Assembly (NCBI GenBank): GCA_024508675.1 | Contig: JANINQ010000006.1 | Span: 291,246-355,245, forward strand | Direction of reading: 5' to 3' | From: Afipia sp. | Lineage (GTDB): Bacteria > Pseudomonadota > Alphaproteobacteria > Rhizobiales > Xanthobacteraceae | Length of the DNA: 64,000 nt | Made by a program: the position numbers and the translations under genes | Shown here: positions 33,832-42,707 of the stretch, in pieces | Layout of the letters: every line of letters begins with the position of its first letter | How positions within the stretch are numbered: the first letter of the stretch is position 1 | The notes under the pieces: generated by a model | What the model saw: only the letters and a program-made list of their open reading frames with translations | Database searches by the model: none | What the model was told of the DNA's origin: nothing

Positions 33832-35271
33832 TTGAGCAAATTCCCCGTTTACGCGCGCATCACTGGCCCGATTGTCATGATCGGCTTCGGTTCGATCGGC
33901 AAAGGCACGCTGCCGATGATCGAGCGCCACCTCGACTACGACAAGTCGCGCATCACGGTGATTGATCCGAAGGACGAAGGCCGCAAGGCGCATTGCGAGA
34001 AGCACAATGTGCGCTTCATCCAGCAGGCCGTCACCAAGGATAACTACCGCGAACTGCTGACGCCGCTGCTCACCGAAGGCGGCGGCCAGGGCTTCTGCGT
34101 CAATCTTTCGGTCGATACCGGCTCCACCGACATCATGGAGCTCTGCAACGAACTCGGCGCACTCTATATCGACACGGTCAACGAACCGTGGCTCGGCTTC
34201 TACTTCGATGCATCGAAGGGCCCTGAAGCACGCTCCAATTACGCGCTGCGCGAGAACACGCTGGCCGCCAAGCGCGCGCGTCCCGCGGGCTCGACCACGG
34301 CCGTCTCCTGCTGCGGCGCTAATCCCGGCATGGTCTCGTTCTTCGTCAAGCAGGCGCTGCTGAACGTCGCCTCCGACCTCAAGCTCAATGCCCCGCGGCC
34401 GAAGACCAAGGCCGAGTGGGCCGACCTGATGCGTCAGGCCGGCATCAAGGGCATTCACATCGCAGAACGCGACACCCAGCGCTCGAAGAAGCCGAAGGAG
34501 CCGGACGTGTTCGTCAACACGTGGTCCGTGGAAGGCTTCCTGTCGGAAGGCGTGCAGCCGTCCGAACTCGGCTGGGGCACCCATGAAAAATGGATGCCCG
34601 AAAACGCACACACGCACGAAGCGGGATGCGGCGCAGCGATCTACCTGATGCAGCCCGGCGCCGACACGCGCGTGCGCACCTGGTGCCCGACCCGCGGCGC
34701 GCAGTACGGCTTCCTTGTCACGCACAACGAGTCGATCTCGATCTCCGACTTCTTTACCGTGCGCGACGCATCGGGCAAGGTGATCTATCGGCCGACCTGC
34801 CACTATGCGTATCACCCGGCGGACGATGCCGTGCTCTCACTGCACGAAATGTTCGGACGCGCGGCGAAGATGCAGGAGAAGCATCACATCCTCGATGAAA
34901 ACGAAATTGTCGACGGCATCGACGAACTCGGCGTGCTGCTGTTCGGTCACGACAACAATGCCTACTGGTATGGCTCGCAGCTCTCCATCGAGGAGACGCG
35001 GAAACTCGCGCCCTACCAGAATGCGACCGGCCTGCAGGTGACCTCCGCCGTGCTCGGCGGCATGGTGTGGGCGCTTGAGAATCCGAAGGAAGGCATTGTC
35101 GAAGCCGACGAGATGGATTTCGACCGCTTGCTGGAAATCCAGATGCCGTATCTCGGACCGGTGAAAGGCTACTACACCGACTGGACGCCGCTGACCGATC
35201 GTCCGGGTCTGTTCCCGGAAGACATCGACACCAGCGATCCCTGGCAATTCAAGAACGTGCTGGTCCGCTAA
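33832..35271 (+). CDS. hss: Homospermidine synthase
   Basis: NAD-dependent enzyme that joins putrescine units into sym-homospermidine, a major polyamine of rhizobia. The 479-residue protein matches the well-studied Blastochloris enzyme in length. It has a Rossmann start VMIGFGSIGKGTLPMIERHL, and SVDTGSTDIMELC, NEPWLGFYFD and SCCGANPGMVSFFVKQ. The start is a TTG at 33832 with GGAG eight bases upstream; no better start lies nearby. A strong terminator follows. With odc 2.6 kb upstream it completes a putrescine-to-homospermidine route. Confidence 0.95.
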   Translation: MSKFPVYARITGPIVMIGFGSIGKGTLPMIERHLDYDKSRITVIDPKDEGRKAHCEKHNVRFIQQAVTKDNYRELLTPLLTEGGGQGFCVNLSVDTGSTDIMELCNELGALYIDTVNEPWLGFYFDASKGPEARSNYALRENTLAAKRARPAGSTTAVSCCGANPGMVSFFVKQALLNVASDLKLNAPRPKTKAEWADLMRQAGIKGIHIAERDTQRSKKPKEPDVFVNTWSVEGFLSEGVQPSELGWGTHEKWMPENAHTHEAGCGAAIYLMQPGADTRVRTWCPTRGAQYGFLVTHNESISISDFFTVRDASGKVIYRPTCHYAYHPADDAVLSLHEMFGRAAKMQEKHHILDENEIVDGIDELGVLLFGHDNNAYWYGSQLSIEETRKLAPYQNATGLQVTSAVLGGMVWALENPKEGIVEADEMDFDRLLEIQMPYLGPVKGYYTDWTPLTDRPGLFPEDIDTSDPWQFKNVLVR

Positions 35272-35295
35272 AGGATCGGTCATCGCAGGCAAAAG

Positions 35296-35320
35296 GCCAG
35301 ACGCAAGTCTGGCTTTTTTT
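35296..35320 (+). terminator. Terminator after hss
   Basis: GCCAGAC, GCAA loop, GTCTGGC, then a run of seven or more T. Confidence 0.95.
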
Positions 35321-35329
35321 GTTTTTCTA

Positions 35330-35674
35330 TCAGTTCCTGATCGGCTCGCCGGTCTTTTCTGCAGGCGCGGGCGGCAGCGCGGGCTTTGCGCCCGCCTTCT
35401 GGGCATCGGCATCGGGCCGCGCGGGCTCCGGCGCAGGTGTTGTCGGACGCGTGCCGCCGGGTGTCGACTCCGCCGGCCCATCGCTTTTGCCAGCAGGGAC
35501 CGATGGGGCCAGCTCGGAAGGCTGCGTCGTCTGCGCCAGATGAATCTTGCCGCGCGACGACAATTCCATCAGCGACAACCCAGACAAAGCCAGTCCCGCC
35601 GCAATCAGAATTGCGGAGAGCATGAAGTTGGTTCGATTCGCTCGCCTGTCGTCCGGAGTCATCGCGGCACCCAT
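35330..35674 (-). CDS. Hypothetical single-pass membrane protein with Pro-rich tail
   Basis: About 114 residues. A short charged cytoplasmic N-terminus (TPDDRRANRTNF) is followed by one transmembrane helix (MLSAILIAAGLALSGLSL). About 70 residues rich in Pro, Ala, Lys and Asp extend from it, likely periplasmic. The start is uncertain: ATG at 35674 or 35662. No function is recognised. It lies tail to tail with hss. Confidence 0.55.
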   Translation of the reverse strand: MGAAMTPDDRRANRTNFMLSAILIAAGLALSGLSLMELSSRGKIHLAQTTQPSELAPSVPAGKSDGPAESTPGGTRPTTPAPEPARPDADAQKAGAKPALPPAPAEKTGEPIRN

Positions 35675-35811
35675 TGATGGTCTTGCCCACAGCAGGCCAA
35701 CGGATGGCGGCAATGATGGTTCCAGAGCCGGCGATCGCACGCGATGCCGCACTCAATCGATCGTGAAGATCAATGCGGAACCTTGGGGCAAGCGAGGAGC
35801 ACGCCGCAGCA

Positions 35812-36528
35812 TCAGTCCTTGGTGCTGACGTCCCATGTCGCATGACGGACGCCCGGACGGCGCGCCAGCTCCGCCGTCACCGCATCGAGCTCTTTCGCAT
35901 CCACAGCCGTGCTCACCAGCGTGGCAACGATCTCCGCAACATCCTCCGCGCGCTCGATCACATTGACATCGCTGACCGGATATTTTGCCGCTTCCAGTTT
36001 TTCGACCAGCACATCGCGCGCCGCGTCAATGGATGCGGCGTCCACCGTGAGCCGAATTTCGTAGGTCGCCTCCGACGCACGCTCGTCCAGCGGGCTGCGG
36101 TTGATGGCATTGACGAGAGGCCGCAGCAGCGTGTTTCCAGCCAGCACAAAGGCCGTGAGCGTGACCGCCTGCGCCAGCATGTCGGCGCCCGCGCAGCAGC
36201 CCACCGCTGCGGAGCCCCATAATGTAGCTGCCGTATTCAGGCCGCGGACATTCATGCCTTCCTTCATGATGACGCCGGCACCGAGAAACCCGATCCCCGA
36301 CACGACATACGCAATGACGCGCACGGCCCCATCCGCATCGGCAAGCTGCATGGCGAGATCGACAAACGCCGCAGCACTTACCGCGACAAGCACATTTGTA
36401 CGCAGCCCCGCCGTACGCAGACGATACTGGCGCTCGGCCCCGATCAGGGTCCCAAGCACGAACGCCGCCGTCAGGCTGACAAGCGTGTCGAGAAAGTCAT
36501 AAAACTGGAATGTCGCCAGAAACCGCAT
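35812..36528 (-). CDS. MgtC/SapB family membrane protein
   Basis: 238-residue protein. The MgtC domain occupies the first 140 residues with four or five helices and the hallmark AFVLGTLIGAERQYRLRTAG-type motif, then LRTNVLVAVSAAAFV and GFLGAGVIMKEG. The C-terminal 90 residues are an ACT-like cytoplasmic domain. Family members are tied to growth in low magnesium and to inhibition of F-type ATP synthase in pathogens. It stands alone. No Mg-sensing leader was recognised. Confidence 0.9.
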   Translation of the reverse strand: MRFLATFQFYDFLDTLVSLTAAFVLGTLIGAERQYRLRTAGLRTNVLVAVSAAAFVDLAMQLADADGAVRVIAYVVSGIGFLGAGVIMKEGMNVRGLNTAATLWGSAAVGCCAGADMLAQAVTLTAFVLAGNTLLRPLVNAINRSPLDERASEATYEIRLTVDAASIDAARDVLVEKLEAAKYPVSDVNVIERAEDVAEIVATLVSTAVDAKELDAVTAELARRPGVRHATWDVSTKD

Positions 36529-36544
36529 GACGACTGCTTACTCA

Positions 36545-37564
36545 CTACAGAGTGAGCAGTCCAGCGTCGCCGTCTTCGCTGGCGAAGGCGAGCAGCGATC
36601 CCTTCGCATTCCATGCCAGCGCAGCCACCGGCTCGCCCGCATTCCTGCGCACCAGGATTTCCGCGCCGTCCTCGATCCGCACCATCAGGATGGTGCCATC
36701 GCTGTAGCCGACCGCGAAGACCTCTTCCTTCGGATTGCAGGCCACCACCGTCGCCTTGGCCTGCAACGGCGCCAGCATGAGCGGCTCCTTGCCCATCGGC
36801 CCATCCTTGCTGGCGAACGGCCAGAGGATCACGCTATCCGACCCCGAAGTGGCGAGGAATTTTCCGCTTGCGCTCCATGACATCGAACGCACGCGGGCAG
36901 GATAACCGGTCATCCGCATATGGCGAGAATCCGCCAACCGCCATCCGTGCAGGGCGGATTCATGCATCGAGGTGACGAGAAAACGGTTATCGGCGCTGAA
37001 GGTGACGCCGAGATGCGAGCCTTTCCATTCCAGGAATTCCGGCTTCGCGCCCATGTTGGGAAACCACAGCGTCACGCCATTGTAATGCGCCACCGCAAGC
37101 CGCACGCCCTTGGGCGCAAACGCGAGACCGCCTACGGTCGACGGCACATCAAGCGACTTCTCATCGCCTTTCGGATTGCGGACAAAGGCCGTCTTTCCGG
37201 CGGACCAAGCCACCGCGCCATCTGTATGCAAAGCGACATTGTCGATCCAGCGCCGCTTGGCGTCGGTCGCAAGAGCTTCGACATTCGACTTGGCATCGAG
37301 CGACACCAGCTTGCCGTCGTCGCCGCCCATAACCACGCGCTCGCCGTCGGAGGCCGAACACAGGATGCCGCCGCCATGCACGGCAACGGCATTCGTCTCA
37401 CCGCCAGTCGCCAGCGTGACGTTTTCTTCCGTGCCGACGAACGCCGCGACGTCGCCAAGGAAATGCACAGCGGACGCCGGTGCATTCAACGCAACCTTGG
37501 TGACCCGATCAGTGACAGAAACAATGGAGGCCTCTTCCGGAGGCAGGCCGAAGTTCGACATCAC
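36545..37564 (-). CDS. WD40-repeat beta-propeller protein
   Basis: 339-residue protein made of about seven WD40-like blades, for example [24 protein letters not shown] and [20 protein letters not shown]. No signal peptide is present, so it is probably cytoplasmic; this separates it from AztD, a periplasmic propeller zinc chaperone. The start codon overlaps the CobW stop by four bases (ATGA), so the two are translated together. It is the last gene of the predicted Zur operon. A role in zinc handling is inferred from position only. Confidence 0.85.
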   Translation of the reverse strand: MMSNFGLPPEEASIVSVTDRVTKVALNAPASAVHFLGDVAAFVGTEENVTLATGGETNAVAVHGGGILCSASDGERVVMGGDDGKLVSLDAKSNVEALATDAKRRWIDNVALHTDGAVAWSAGKTAFVRNPKGDEKSLDVPSTVGGLAFAPKGVRLAVAHYNGVTLWFPNMGAKPEFLEWKGSHLGVTFSADNRFLVTSMHESALHGWRLADSRHMRMTGYPARVRSMSWSASGKFLATSGSDSVILWPFASKDGPMGKEPLMLAPLQAKATVVACNPKEEVFAVGYSDGTILMVRIEDGAEILVRRNAGEPVAALAWNAKGSLLAFASEDGDAGLLTL

Positions 37565-38640
37565 GCGATGGTCTTCTCAAAGCCTTCGCGGATCGCCTGT
37601 TCGGGCAATTCGCGGCCGATGAACACGACGCGGCTTTCGCGTTTCTCGTCGTTGCGCCATTTCCGCTGATGGTCGCCTTCCAGCATCATATGCACACCCT
37701 GAAAGACGTAGCGGTCATCATCACCCTTGAACGCGAGAATGCCCTTCGAGCGCAGGATCTTCTCGCCGTCCTTAGCGACCAGCTCCTGCAGCCATGGCAT
37801 AAACTTGGTCGGATCGATCGGCTTCTCGGTGCGCAGCGACAGGGACTGCATATCCTCGTCGTGATAGTGCTTCAGGCCGTGGCCGTGATCGTGCCCATGA
37901 TGATGGTGATCGTGGCCGTGGTGAAGATGCTCATGGGTGCAGTTCTCGTCATGGCAGTGATCGTGGTCATGATCGTGACCGCCGTCCTCGAGAAACTCCG
38001 GCTCGATCTCCAGAATGCGGTCGAGATCGAATGCGCCGCGCTCGAGAACATCTGACAGCTTGACCTGCGCGCGCTCGGTCTTGTGCAGCGTCGCATAGGG
38101 GTTGATGGCGCGGATGCGCGCCTCGACCTCGGCCAGCTCCGGCTTGGTGACAAGATCGGTCTTGTTCAGCACGATGACGTCGGCGAAGGCGATCTGGTTC
38201 TTGGCTTCCGGTGCGTCCTTCAGGCGGTCGCTCAGCCATTTGGCGTCGGCCACGGTCACCACCGCGTCGAGCGCGGTCTTCTCACGCACGTCTTCATCGA
38301 CGAAAAAGGTCTGCGCGACAGGAGCCGGATCAGCGAGGCCCGTGGTCTCCAGAATGATAGCGTCGAACTTGCCCTTGCGTTTCATCAGGCCGTCGATGAT
38401 GCGCACGAGGTCGCCGCGCACGGTGCAGCAGACGCAACCGTTATTCATCTCGAACACTTCCTCGTCCGCGCCGACGATCAGGTCGTTGTCGATGCCGATC
38501 TCGCCGAATTCGTTGACGATCACGGCGTATTTCTTGCCGTGGTTTTCGGACAGGATGCGGTTCAAAAGCGTGGTCTTTCCGGCACCGAGGTAGCCGGTCA
38601 GAACGGTCACGGGAATCTTGTTGGCGGCGGCTTCGGACAT
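37561..38640 (-). CDS. CobW/COG0523-family GTPase, putative zinc metallochaperone
   Basis: 359-residue G3E GTPase. Walker A is [15 protein letters not shown] near residues 13-27, and the metal-binding CxCC motif is in [24 protein letters not shown] (switch) and VLNKTDLVT (NKxD) follow. A long His/Asp-rich insert ([17 protein letters not shown] and onward) precedes the CobW C-terminal domain. Such proteins deliver zinc under limitation and are often Zur-regulated; the ZnuABC genes just upstream support that. The ATG at 38640 is preferred to 38655. Confidence 0.93.
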   Translation of the reverse strand: MSEAAANKIPVTVLTGYLGAGKTTLLNRILSENHGKKYAVIVNEFGEIGIDNDLIVGADEEVFEMNNGCVCCTVRGDLVRIIDGLMKRKGKFDAIILETTGLADPAPVAQTFFVDEDVREKTALDAVVTVADAKWLSDRLKDAPEAKNQIAFADVIVLNKTDLVTKPELAEVEARIRAINPYATLHKTERAQVKLSDVLERGAFDLDRILEIEPEFLEDGGHDHDHDHCHDENCTHEHLHHGHDHHHHGHDHGHGLKHYHDEDMQSLSLRTEKPIDPTKFMPWLQELVAKDGEKILRSKGILAFKGDDDRYVFQGVHMMLEGDHQRKWRNDEKRESRVVFIGRELPEQAIREGFEKTIA

Positions 38641-38690
38641 GAAATCTCCAGGCAATCAAACACGCGCCCGGCGGCAGGGTGGCCCCTGCC

Positions 38691-39596
38691 CTAGCTCGAC
38701 AGCGCGCTGGTCAGGGCCTTTATATTGTGCCGGACCATATCAATGTAAGTGGGGGCAGGCCCCTTTTCGTCGGTCAGGCTGTCCGAATACAGCGTTCCGC
38801 CGATATTCGCCCCGGTCTCGGCGGCGATCCGCCGCATCAGGCGTGGATCGCTGACATTTTCTAGAAAAACAGCCGGAATTTTCTGCTTTTTGATCTGGGA
38901 AATGATGGCTGCAATGTCGCGGGCGCTGGGCTCGGATTCGGTCGAGACGCCCTGCGGCGCGATGAATTTGATCCCATAGGCGGCAGCGAAATAGCCGAAG
39001 GCATCGTGGGTCGAAATCACGCTGCGCCGCTCGGACGGAATTTTCGCCACCGCCTCGCGGATGTCGCGGTCCAGCGCATCCAGCTTTGCGAGATAGGCCA
39101 CCGCGTTGGCTTTGTAGGCCTCAACACCCGCCGGATCGGCAGCGATCAAGGCGTCGCGGATATTGGCGACGTAGATCTTTGCATTCGGCACCGATTGCCA
39201 GGCATGCGGATCGGCATCCGACGGATCGTGGCTATGGCCATCCTCGATCTTGCGTGCGGTGATGCCCTTGGTGGCAACCACCGTCACGGCCTTGCTGCCG
39301 GAGGATTTGACCAGACGCGGCAGCCAGCCCTCAAGGCCGAGGCTGTTGACGATGACGAGCTTTGCGTCGGCGATCTTTTTCGCGTCCGCCGGTGTCGGCG
39401 TGTAGACATGGGTGTCGCTGTTCTGGCCCACCAACGTCGTCACGCTGACGCGATCACCGCCGACGTTTCTTGCGAAATCGGCGAGGATGGAAAAGGTCGC
39501 GACCACGTTGAGTTGGCCGCCTGAAGCGCCCTGCGCGGCAGCAGGGCTGACGGCGAACGCCAGTGCAACCGCGATGATGCTGATCAATCGAAGCAT
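38691..39596 (-). CDS. znuA: Zinc ABC transporter, periplasmic binding protein
   Basis: 301-residue cluster A-I binding protein. The signal peptide covers residues 1-21 (AAAQGAS cleavage region). It has VVATFSILADFARNVGGDRV, then metal-ligand histidines in DTHVYTPTPAD, DPHAWQSVPNAK and STHDAFGYFAAAYG. The acidic ligand is probably in GGTLYSDSLTDEKG. A short His loop (EDGHSHDPSDADPH) suggests zinc rather than manganese. It follows znuB after 9 bases. The upstream Zur palindrome agrees with zinc. Confidence 0.9.
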   Translation of the reverse strand: MLRLISIIAVALAFAVSPAAAQGASGGQLNVVATFSILADFARNVGGDRVSVTTLVGQNSDTHVYTPTPADAKKIADAKLVIVNSLGLEGWLPRLVKSSGSKAVTVVATKGITARKIEDGHSHDPSDADPHAWQSVPNAKIYVANIRDALIAADPAGVEAYKANAVAYLAKLDALDRDIREAVAKIPSERRSVISTHDAFGYFAAAYGIKFIAPQGVSTESEPSARDIAAIISQIKKQKIPAVFLENVSDPRLMRRIAAETGANIGGTLYSDSLTDEKGPAPTYIDMVRHNIKALTSALSS

Positions 39597-39605
39597 GGCA
39601 GCTCC

Positions 39606-40475
39606 TCACGCTTCGAGATGGCGGCCCGGAAAGAGCTGACGGACCAAACCGCTCACGCTTCCGAACAGAACCGAGACGACATACAGCGCCGCGCAGACCA
39701 GAATGATCGCAGGTCCCGACGGCACCTTGGTATGAAACGACAGCAGCAGGCCCGCGAAGCCCGACAGAGCCGCGCTTGCGACTGCGATGCCAATCATGCC
39801 GGTGATGTCGCGCGACCAGAACCGCGCAATGCCCGCCGGCAGGATCATCAGGCCCACAGCCAGCAGCGTGCCGAGTGCATGAAATCCGTTGACCAGATTG
39901 ATGACCACGAGTGCGAGGAACGCGAGATGCGCGGGCGCGCCGGCACGGCTCACCGTGCGCAGGAACACCGGATCGACGCACTCGATCACCAGCGGCCGAT
40001 AGATCACAGCCAGCACCAATAGCGTGATGGTGGCATTGAATGCGATCACCAGCAGGGTCTGGTCGTCCATGGCCAGAATGTTGCCGAACAGCACATGCAG
40101 CAGGTCGATATTGGTGCCCTTGACCGAGACAATGGTGACGCCGAGTGCCAGCGACACCAGATAGAAGGCCGCCAGCGAGGCGTCTTCCTTCAGTTCGGTA
40201 CTGCGCGCGACAAGGCCCGACAGCAGCGCAACCGTAAAGCCCGCAATCAGCCCGCCGAAGGTCATCGCGAACAGGTTGAGGCCCGACAGCAGGAATCCCA
40301 CCGCAGCACCCGGGAGAATCGCGTGGGCCATGGCATCGCCGACAAGGCTCATCCGCCGCAGCATCAGGAACACGCCAATCGGCGCGCCGCCCAGCGACAG
40401 CGCGATCACGCCGGCCAGTGCACGGCGCATGAACTCGAACTCAGTGAAGGGCGCGATCAGCGCATCGTAGATCAT
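39606..40475 (-). CDS. znuB: Zinc ABC transporter, permease
   Basis: 289-residue ABC-3 family permease with about eight transmembrane helices. It has RRALAGVIALSLGGAPIGVF, LRRMSLVGDAMAHAILPGAA (contact loop), and AILVCAALYVVS-like C-terminal helices. The start ATG at 40475 lies seven bases after the znuC stop. The longer frame upstream is an overlap with znuC and is rejected. Neighbouring znuA and znuC complete the transporter. Confidence 0.92.
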   Translation of the reverse strand: MIYDALIAPFTEFEFMRRALAGVIALSLGGAPIGVFLMLRRMSLVGDAMAHAILPGAAVGFLLSGLNLFAMTFGGLIAGFTVALLSGLVARSTELKEDASLAAFYLVSLALGVTIVSVKGTNIDLLHVLFGNILAMDDQTLLVIAFNATITLLVLAVIYRPLVIECVDPVFLRTVSRAGAPAHLAFLALVVINLVNGFHALGTLLAVGLMILPAGIARFWSRDITGMIGIAVASAALSGFAGLLLSFHTKVPSGPAIILVCAALYVVSVLFGSVSGLVRQLFPGRHLEA

Positions 40476-40482
40476 GACCGCC

Positions 40483-41235
40483 TCACGCCGCCTGCGATCG
40501 CGTGTCGATGCATGGCGCCGCGCTGTCGTCAAAGGCTTCGCACATATGCCGGGCTGCAAGCAGATTTTCCTGCGTCAGCACATCCGCCGTTTTACCCCAT
40601 GCCACCTTCGAGCGTGCCAGCAGCAGCGTCTCGGGGAAATTCAGGCGCACCAGATCCATGTCGTGCAGCGCCGCCAGCACCGTGCGCTTCTCATCATGCC
40701 AGCGCCGCACCAGCGCGATCAGGTCCGCCGTGGTCTTCGCGTCGATGGCGTTGAACGGCTCATCCAGCACGATCACGCGCGCATCCTGCAGCAGCACGCG
40801 GGCGAACAGCATCCGCTGCATCTGCCCGCCGGACAGCGTGCCGATGGGGCGATTTTCAAATCCGCTCAGACCGACCGCGGCCAGCGCCTCGGTGATCTTC
40901 ACCTGCTCCGACTTGCCGAGACCGCCGAAAATACCTCGGCGGCGCCACAGACCCGTGCCGACAAAATCGTAAACCGAAATCGGAAAGCTGCGGTCGATGT
41001 CGGCGGTTTGCGGCAGATAGGCGATGTCGCGCGCGTTGAGATCTCCAAGTCCGATCACGCCCGCCAGCGGCTTGAGGATGCCGACAATGCCGCGAAACAG
41101 CGTGGACTTGCCCGCGCCGTTCGGACCGACGACTGCCACCAGCGCGCCGAGCACCACCTCACCGCTCAGATGATGCACGGCGGGGTGCCGGTCATAGCCA
41201 AGCGTAACGTCGCGGAATGTCAGTTGCGCGGACAT
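40483..41235 (-). CDS. znuC: Zinc ABC transporter, ATPase
   Basis: 250-residue ABC ATPase. Walker A is GPNGAGKSTLFRGI near 37-50, the signature LSGGQMQRMLFAR and Walker B VIVLDEPFNAID, with switch His in LAALHDMDLV. The start ATG at 41235 lies two bases after the stop of the His-rich microprotein, pointing to tight coupling. The length is normal for ZnuC. Confidence 0.92.
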   Translation of the reverse strand: MSAQLTFRDVTLGYDRHPAVHHLSGEVVLGALVAVVGPNGAGKSTLFRGIVGILKPLAGVIGLGDLNARDIAYLPQTADIDRSFPISVYDFVGTGLWRRRGIFGGLGKSEQVKITEALAAVGLSGFENRPIGTLSGGQMQRMLFARVLLQDARVIVLDEPFNAIDAKTTADLIALVRRWHDEKRTVLAALHDMDLVRLNFPETLLLARSKVAWGKTADVLTQENLLAARHMCEAFDDSAAPCIDTRSQAA

Positions 41236-41237
41236 GC

Positions 41238-41450
41238 TCACCTCATCGCCAGCAGCACGATGGCCCACAGGACTGCGCTGATCGCAGCAGCAGCAGCCAG
41301 CCGCGCGCCGAGCGTCATCCGCAGGATCGACCAGTGGAGCGGCTGGGCCGGATGCGGCGAAGCCGGGCCATGGCTGTGTGCATGATGGCTGTGCCCATGA
41401 TCGCCGTGGGAATGGTCGTGAGTGTGGGTATGCCCGTGCGCATGGGCCAT
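41238..41450 (-). CDS. His-rich membrane microprotein heading the zinc operon
   Basis: 70 residues. The first 28 contain 13 histidines, mostly alternating (HAHGHTHTHDHSHGDH). A Pro linker with two more histidines and one transmembrane helix (about 51-69, LAAAAAISAVLWAIVLLAM) follow. It lies first after the Zur palindrome and two bases before znuC. A membrane-tethered zinc-binding function, such as zinc sink or feeder for ZnuBC, is inferred. The translated frame is compact and clearly selected for His codons, so it is very likely real. Confidence 0.8.
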   Translation of the reverse strand: MAHAHGHTHTHDHSHGDHGHSHHAHSHGPASPHPAQPLHWSILRMTLGARLAAAAAISAVLWAIVLLAMR

Positions 41451-41504
41451 GGTCAGCTTTCCAAACCGGGATCAGCGAGCGGTCCGGAAACCCCTCAATT
41501 TCAC

Positions 41505-41527
41505 GAAATGTTATATTATAACATAAC
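41505..41527 (-). promoter_or_regulatory. Zur operator
   Basis: ATGTTATATTATAACAT at 41508-41524 is a perfect 8+1+8 palindrome, flanked by GAA and AAC. It matches the alphaproteobacterial Zur box pattern (GAAATGTTATAnTATAACATTTC-like; here the right flank is AAC). It lies 55-77 bases upstream of the His-rich gene, so zinc-bound Zur should repress the operon. Confidence 0.85.
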
Positions 41528-41559
41528 CCGCGTCCACGGTTCCGCAAGGCGGCCTGGGC

Positions 41560-42057
41560 CTATGGTTTCCCGATCACCATTACGATGGCGGCGGCCAGGA
41601 AGGGGAACGGAACCGATACCGCGCAGCGGAACCAGACAAACCGGGCCGGCATGAAGGGGATTTCCCACAAAATCACCCGCTGGAACGCAAAAAGGGCCCA
41701 GGCGACCACATAGGCGACCACCTGCGGGGTTCCGCCGCCGCTCTTGAGCGCAACCGCCCCGATGGAAAAGCCCACCACCGGCCCTCCCGGCGTCGCTGCG
41801 CCCGCCACTACGGCAGTGGCGACGCCGAGCCATCCGGTATCCGGTCCCAGCCCGCCGACAATGACGTCCGACGGGATGATCGCGGCAATGAAGCCGGAGC
41901 CGATCACGCCCAGCGCAATGCGCGGCACGATGTTGATAAAATCCATTCCGCCATTGCGGAGCGCCGCTGTCAGCACGGTCTTGTCCTGACGCCACGCGAT
42001 GACGCTGACCCCGGCCAGCGAGCCCCACAGCAGGATGTCGATGATCAGCGCGGTCAC
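41560..42057 (-). CDS. Half-size permease B of a split DUF318/ArsP-like pair
   Basis: 165-residue membrane protein with about four to five helices. It contains GSGFIAAIIPSDVIVGGLGP and the PGGP motif in AGAATPGGPVVGFSIGAVAL, then VVAWALFAFQRVILWEIPFM. It resembles one half of DUF318/ArsP-type permeases. The start is GTG at 42057, overlapping the upstream gene by four bases (GTGA). It is paralogous to the next gene upstream. The substrate is unknown. It is the last gene before the zinc operon, and the spacer includes the Zur box. Confidence 0.7.
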   Translation of the reverse strand: MTALIIDILLWGSLAGVSVIAWRQDKTVLTAALRNGGMDFINIVPRIALGVIGSGFIAAIIPSDVIVGGLGPDTGWLGVATAVVAGAATPGGPVVGFSIGAVALKSGGGTPQVVAYVVAWALFAFQRVILWEIPFMPARFVWFRCAVSVPFPFLAAAIVMVIGKP

Positions 42058-42707
42058 AGCTTGATCCTGTGCCGGACGCGGACATAGACGAAGCGCCCGA
42101 GCGCACCGGCAAGGATCGGCATCGGCAGCGAGATCACGATACGCCAGAGCGTGAAGTCCGCGCCCATGATCGGCATTTCCCACGCCACAGCGCGGCCATA
42201 GCCGATCAGGGTCCAACTCACCACCATGGCGATGGTTGCGCCGAAATCCGCGCCAACCGCGAGCAAGGCGCTGGCCACAGGGTAAGCGGTGAACGGTCCG
42301 CCCGGAAGGATCGCGCCGAACGCCGTTCCGATCAGCAGACCCTTGAGGCCGGATTCCGGTCCGAGCGATTTGGACACCTTGTCGTGCGGCAGCACCGCCG
42401 CGATCAATCCGCCAAGCAGGCAGCCAGCGAGCACGCGCGGCATGATTTCGCCGAACAGCGAGATGTCGTGAAACAGGATGGCCCAGACGCCGTCGATGCC
42501 GTCGCGCCGCCACACCAGCGCGCCACTGACCACAACGAGCACGGCGATCACAAATGTCGACCAGCCGAACGGCTTGCCCTTGCGGGGCGCGCTCGTCTCA
42601 AGGCCCTCCCCGTTATCGGAGGACTCGTTTTTCAGGGAAGGTTCGGACAATGACGTCGTCTGTTTTTGTTTTTTAAGCGAAATGCCGCACCAGGGCGAGA
42701 CCGGCAA
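42054..42707 (-). CDS. Half-size permease A of a split DUF318/ArsP-like pair
   Basis: Up to 217 residues with a polar N-terminus of about 45 and four or five helices. It shares the paralogous pattern GGLIAAVLPHDKVSKSLGP, the PGGP motif in GAILPGGPFTAYPVASALL, then VVSWTLIGYGRAVAWEMPIM with permease B. The start is uncertain: TTG at 42707 lies inside crcB, and later start codons lack a clear ribosome site. Its stop overlaps the permease B start. The two probably form a heterodimer. Confidence 0.65.
   Translation of the reverse strand: MPVSPWCGISLKKQKQTTSLSEPSLKNESSDNGEGLETSAPRKGKPFGWSTFVIAVLVVVSGALVWRRDGIDGVWAILFHDISLFGEIMPRVLAGCLLGGLIAAVLPHDKVSKSLGPESGLKGLLIGTAFGAILPGGPFTAYPVASALLAVGADFGATIAMVVSWTLIGYGRAVAWEMPIMGADFTLWRIVISLPMPILAGALGRFVYVRVRHRIKL

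Noticed and set aside
38850..38880. CTAG-containing AT-rich patch resembling the palindromic element end
   Set aside because: It lies within znuA coding sequence (residues of a conserved part) and has no inverted partner.
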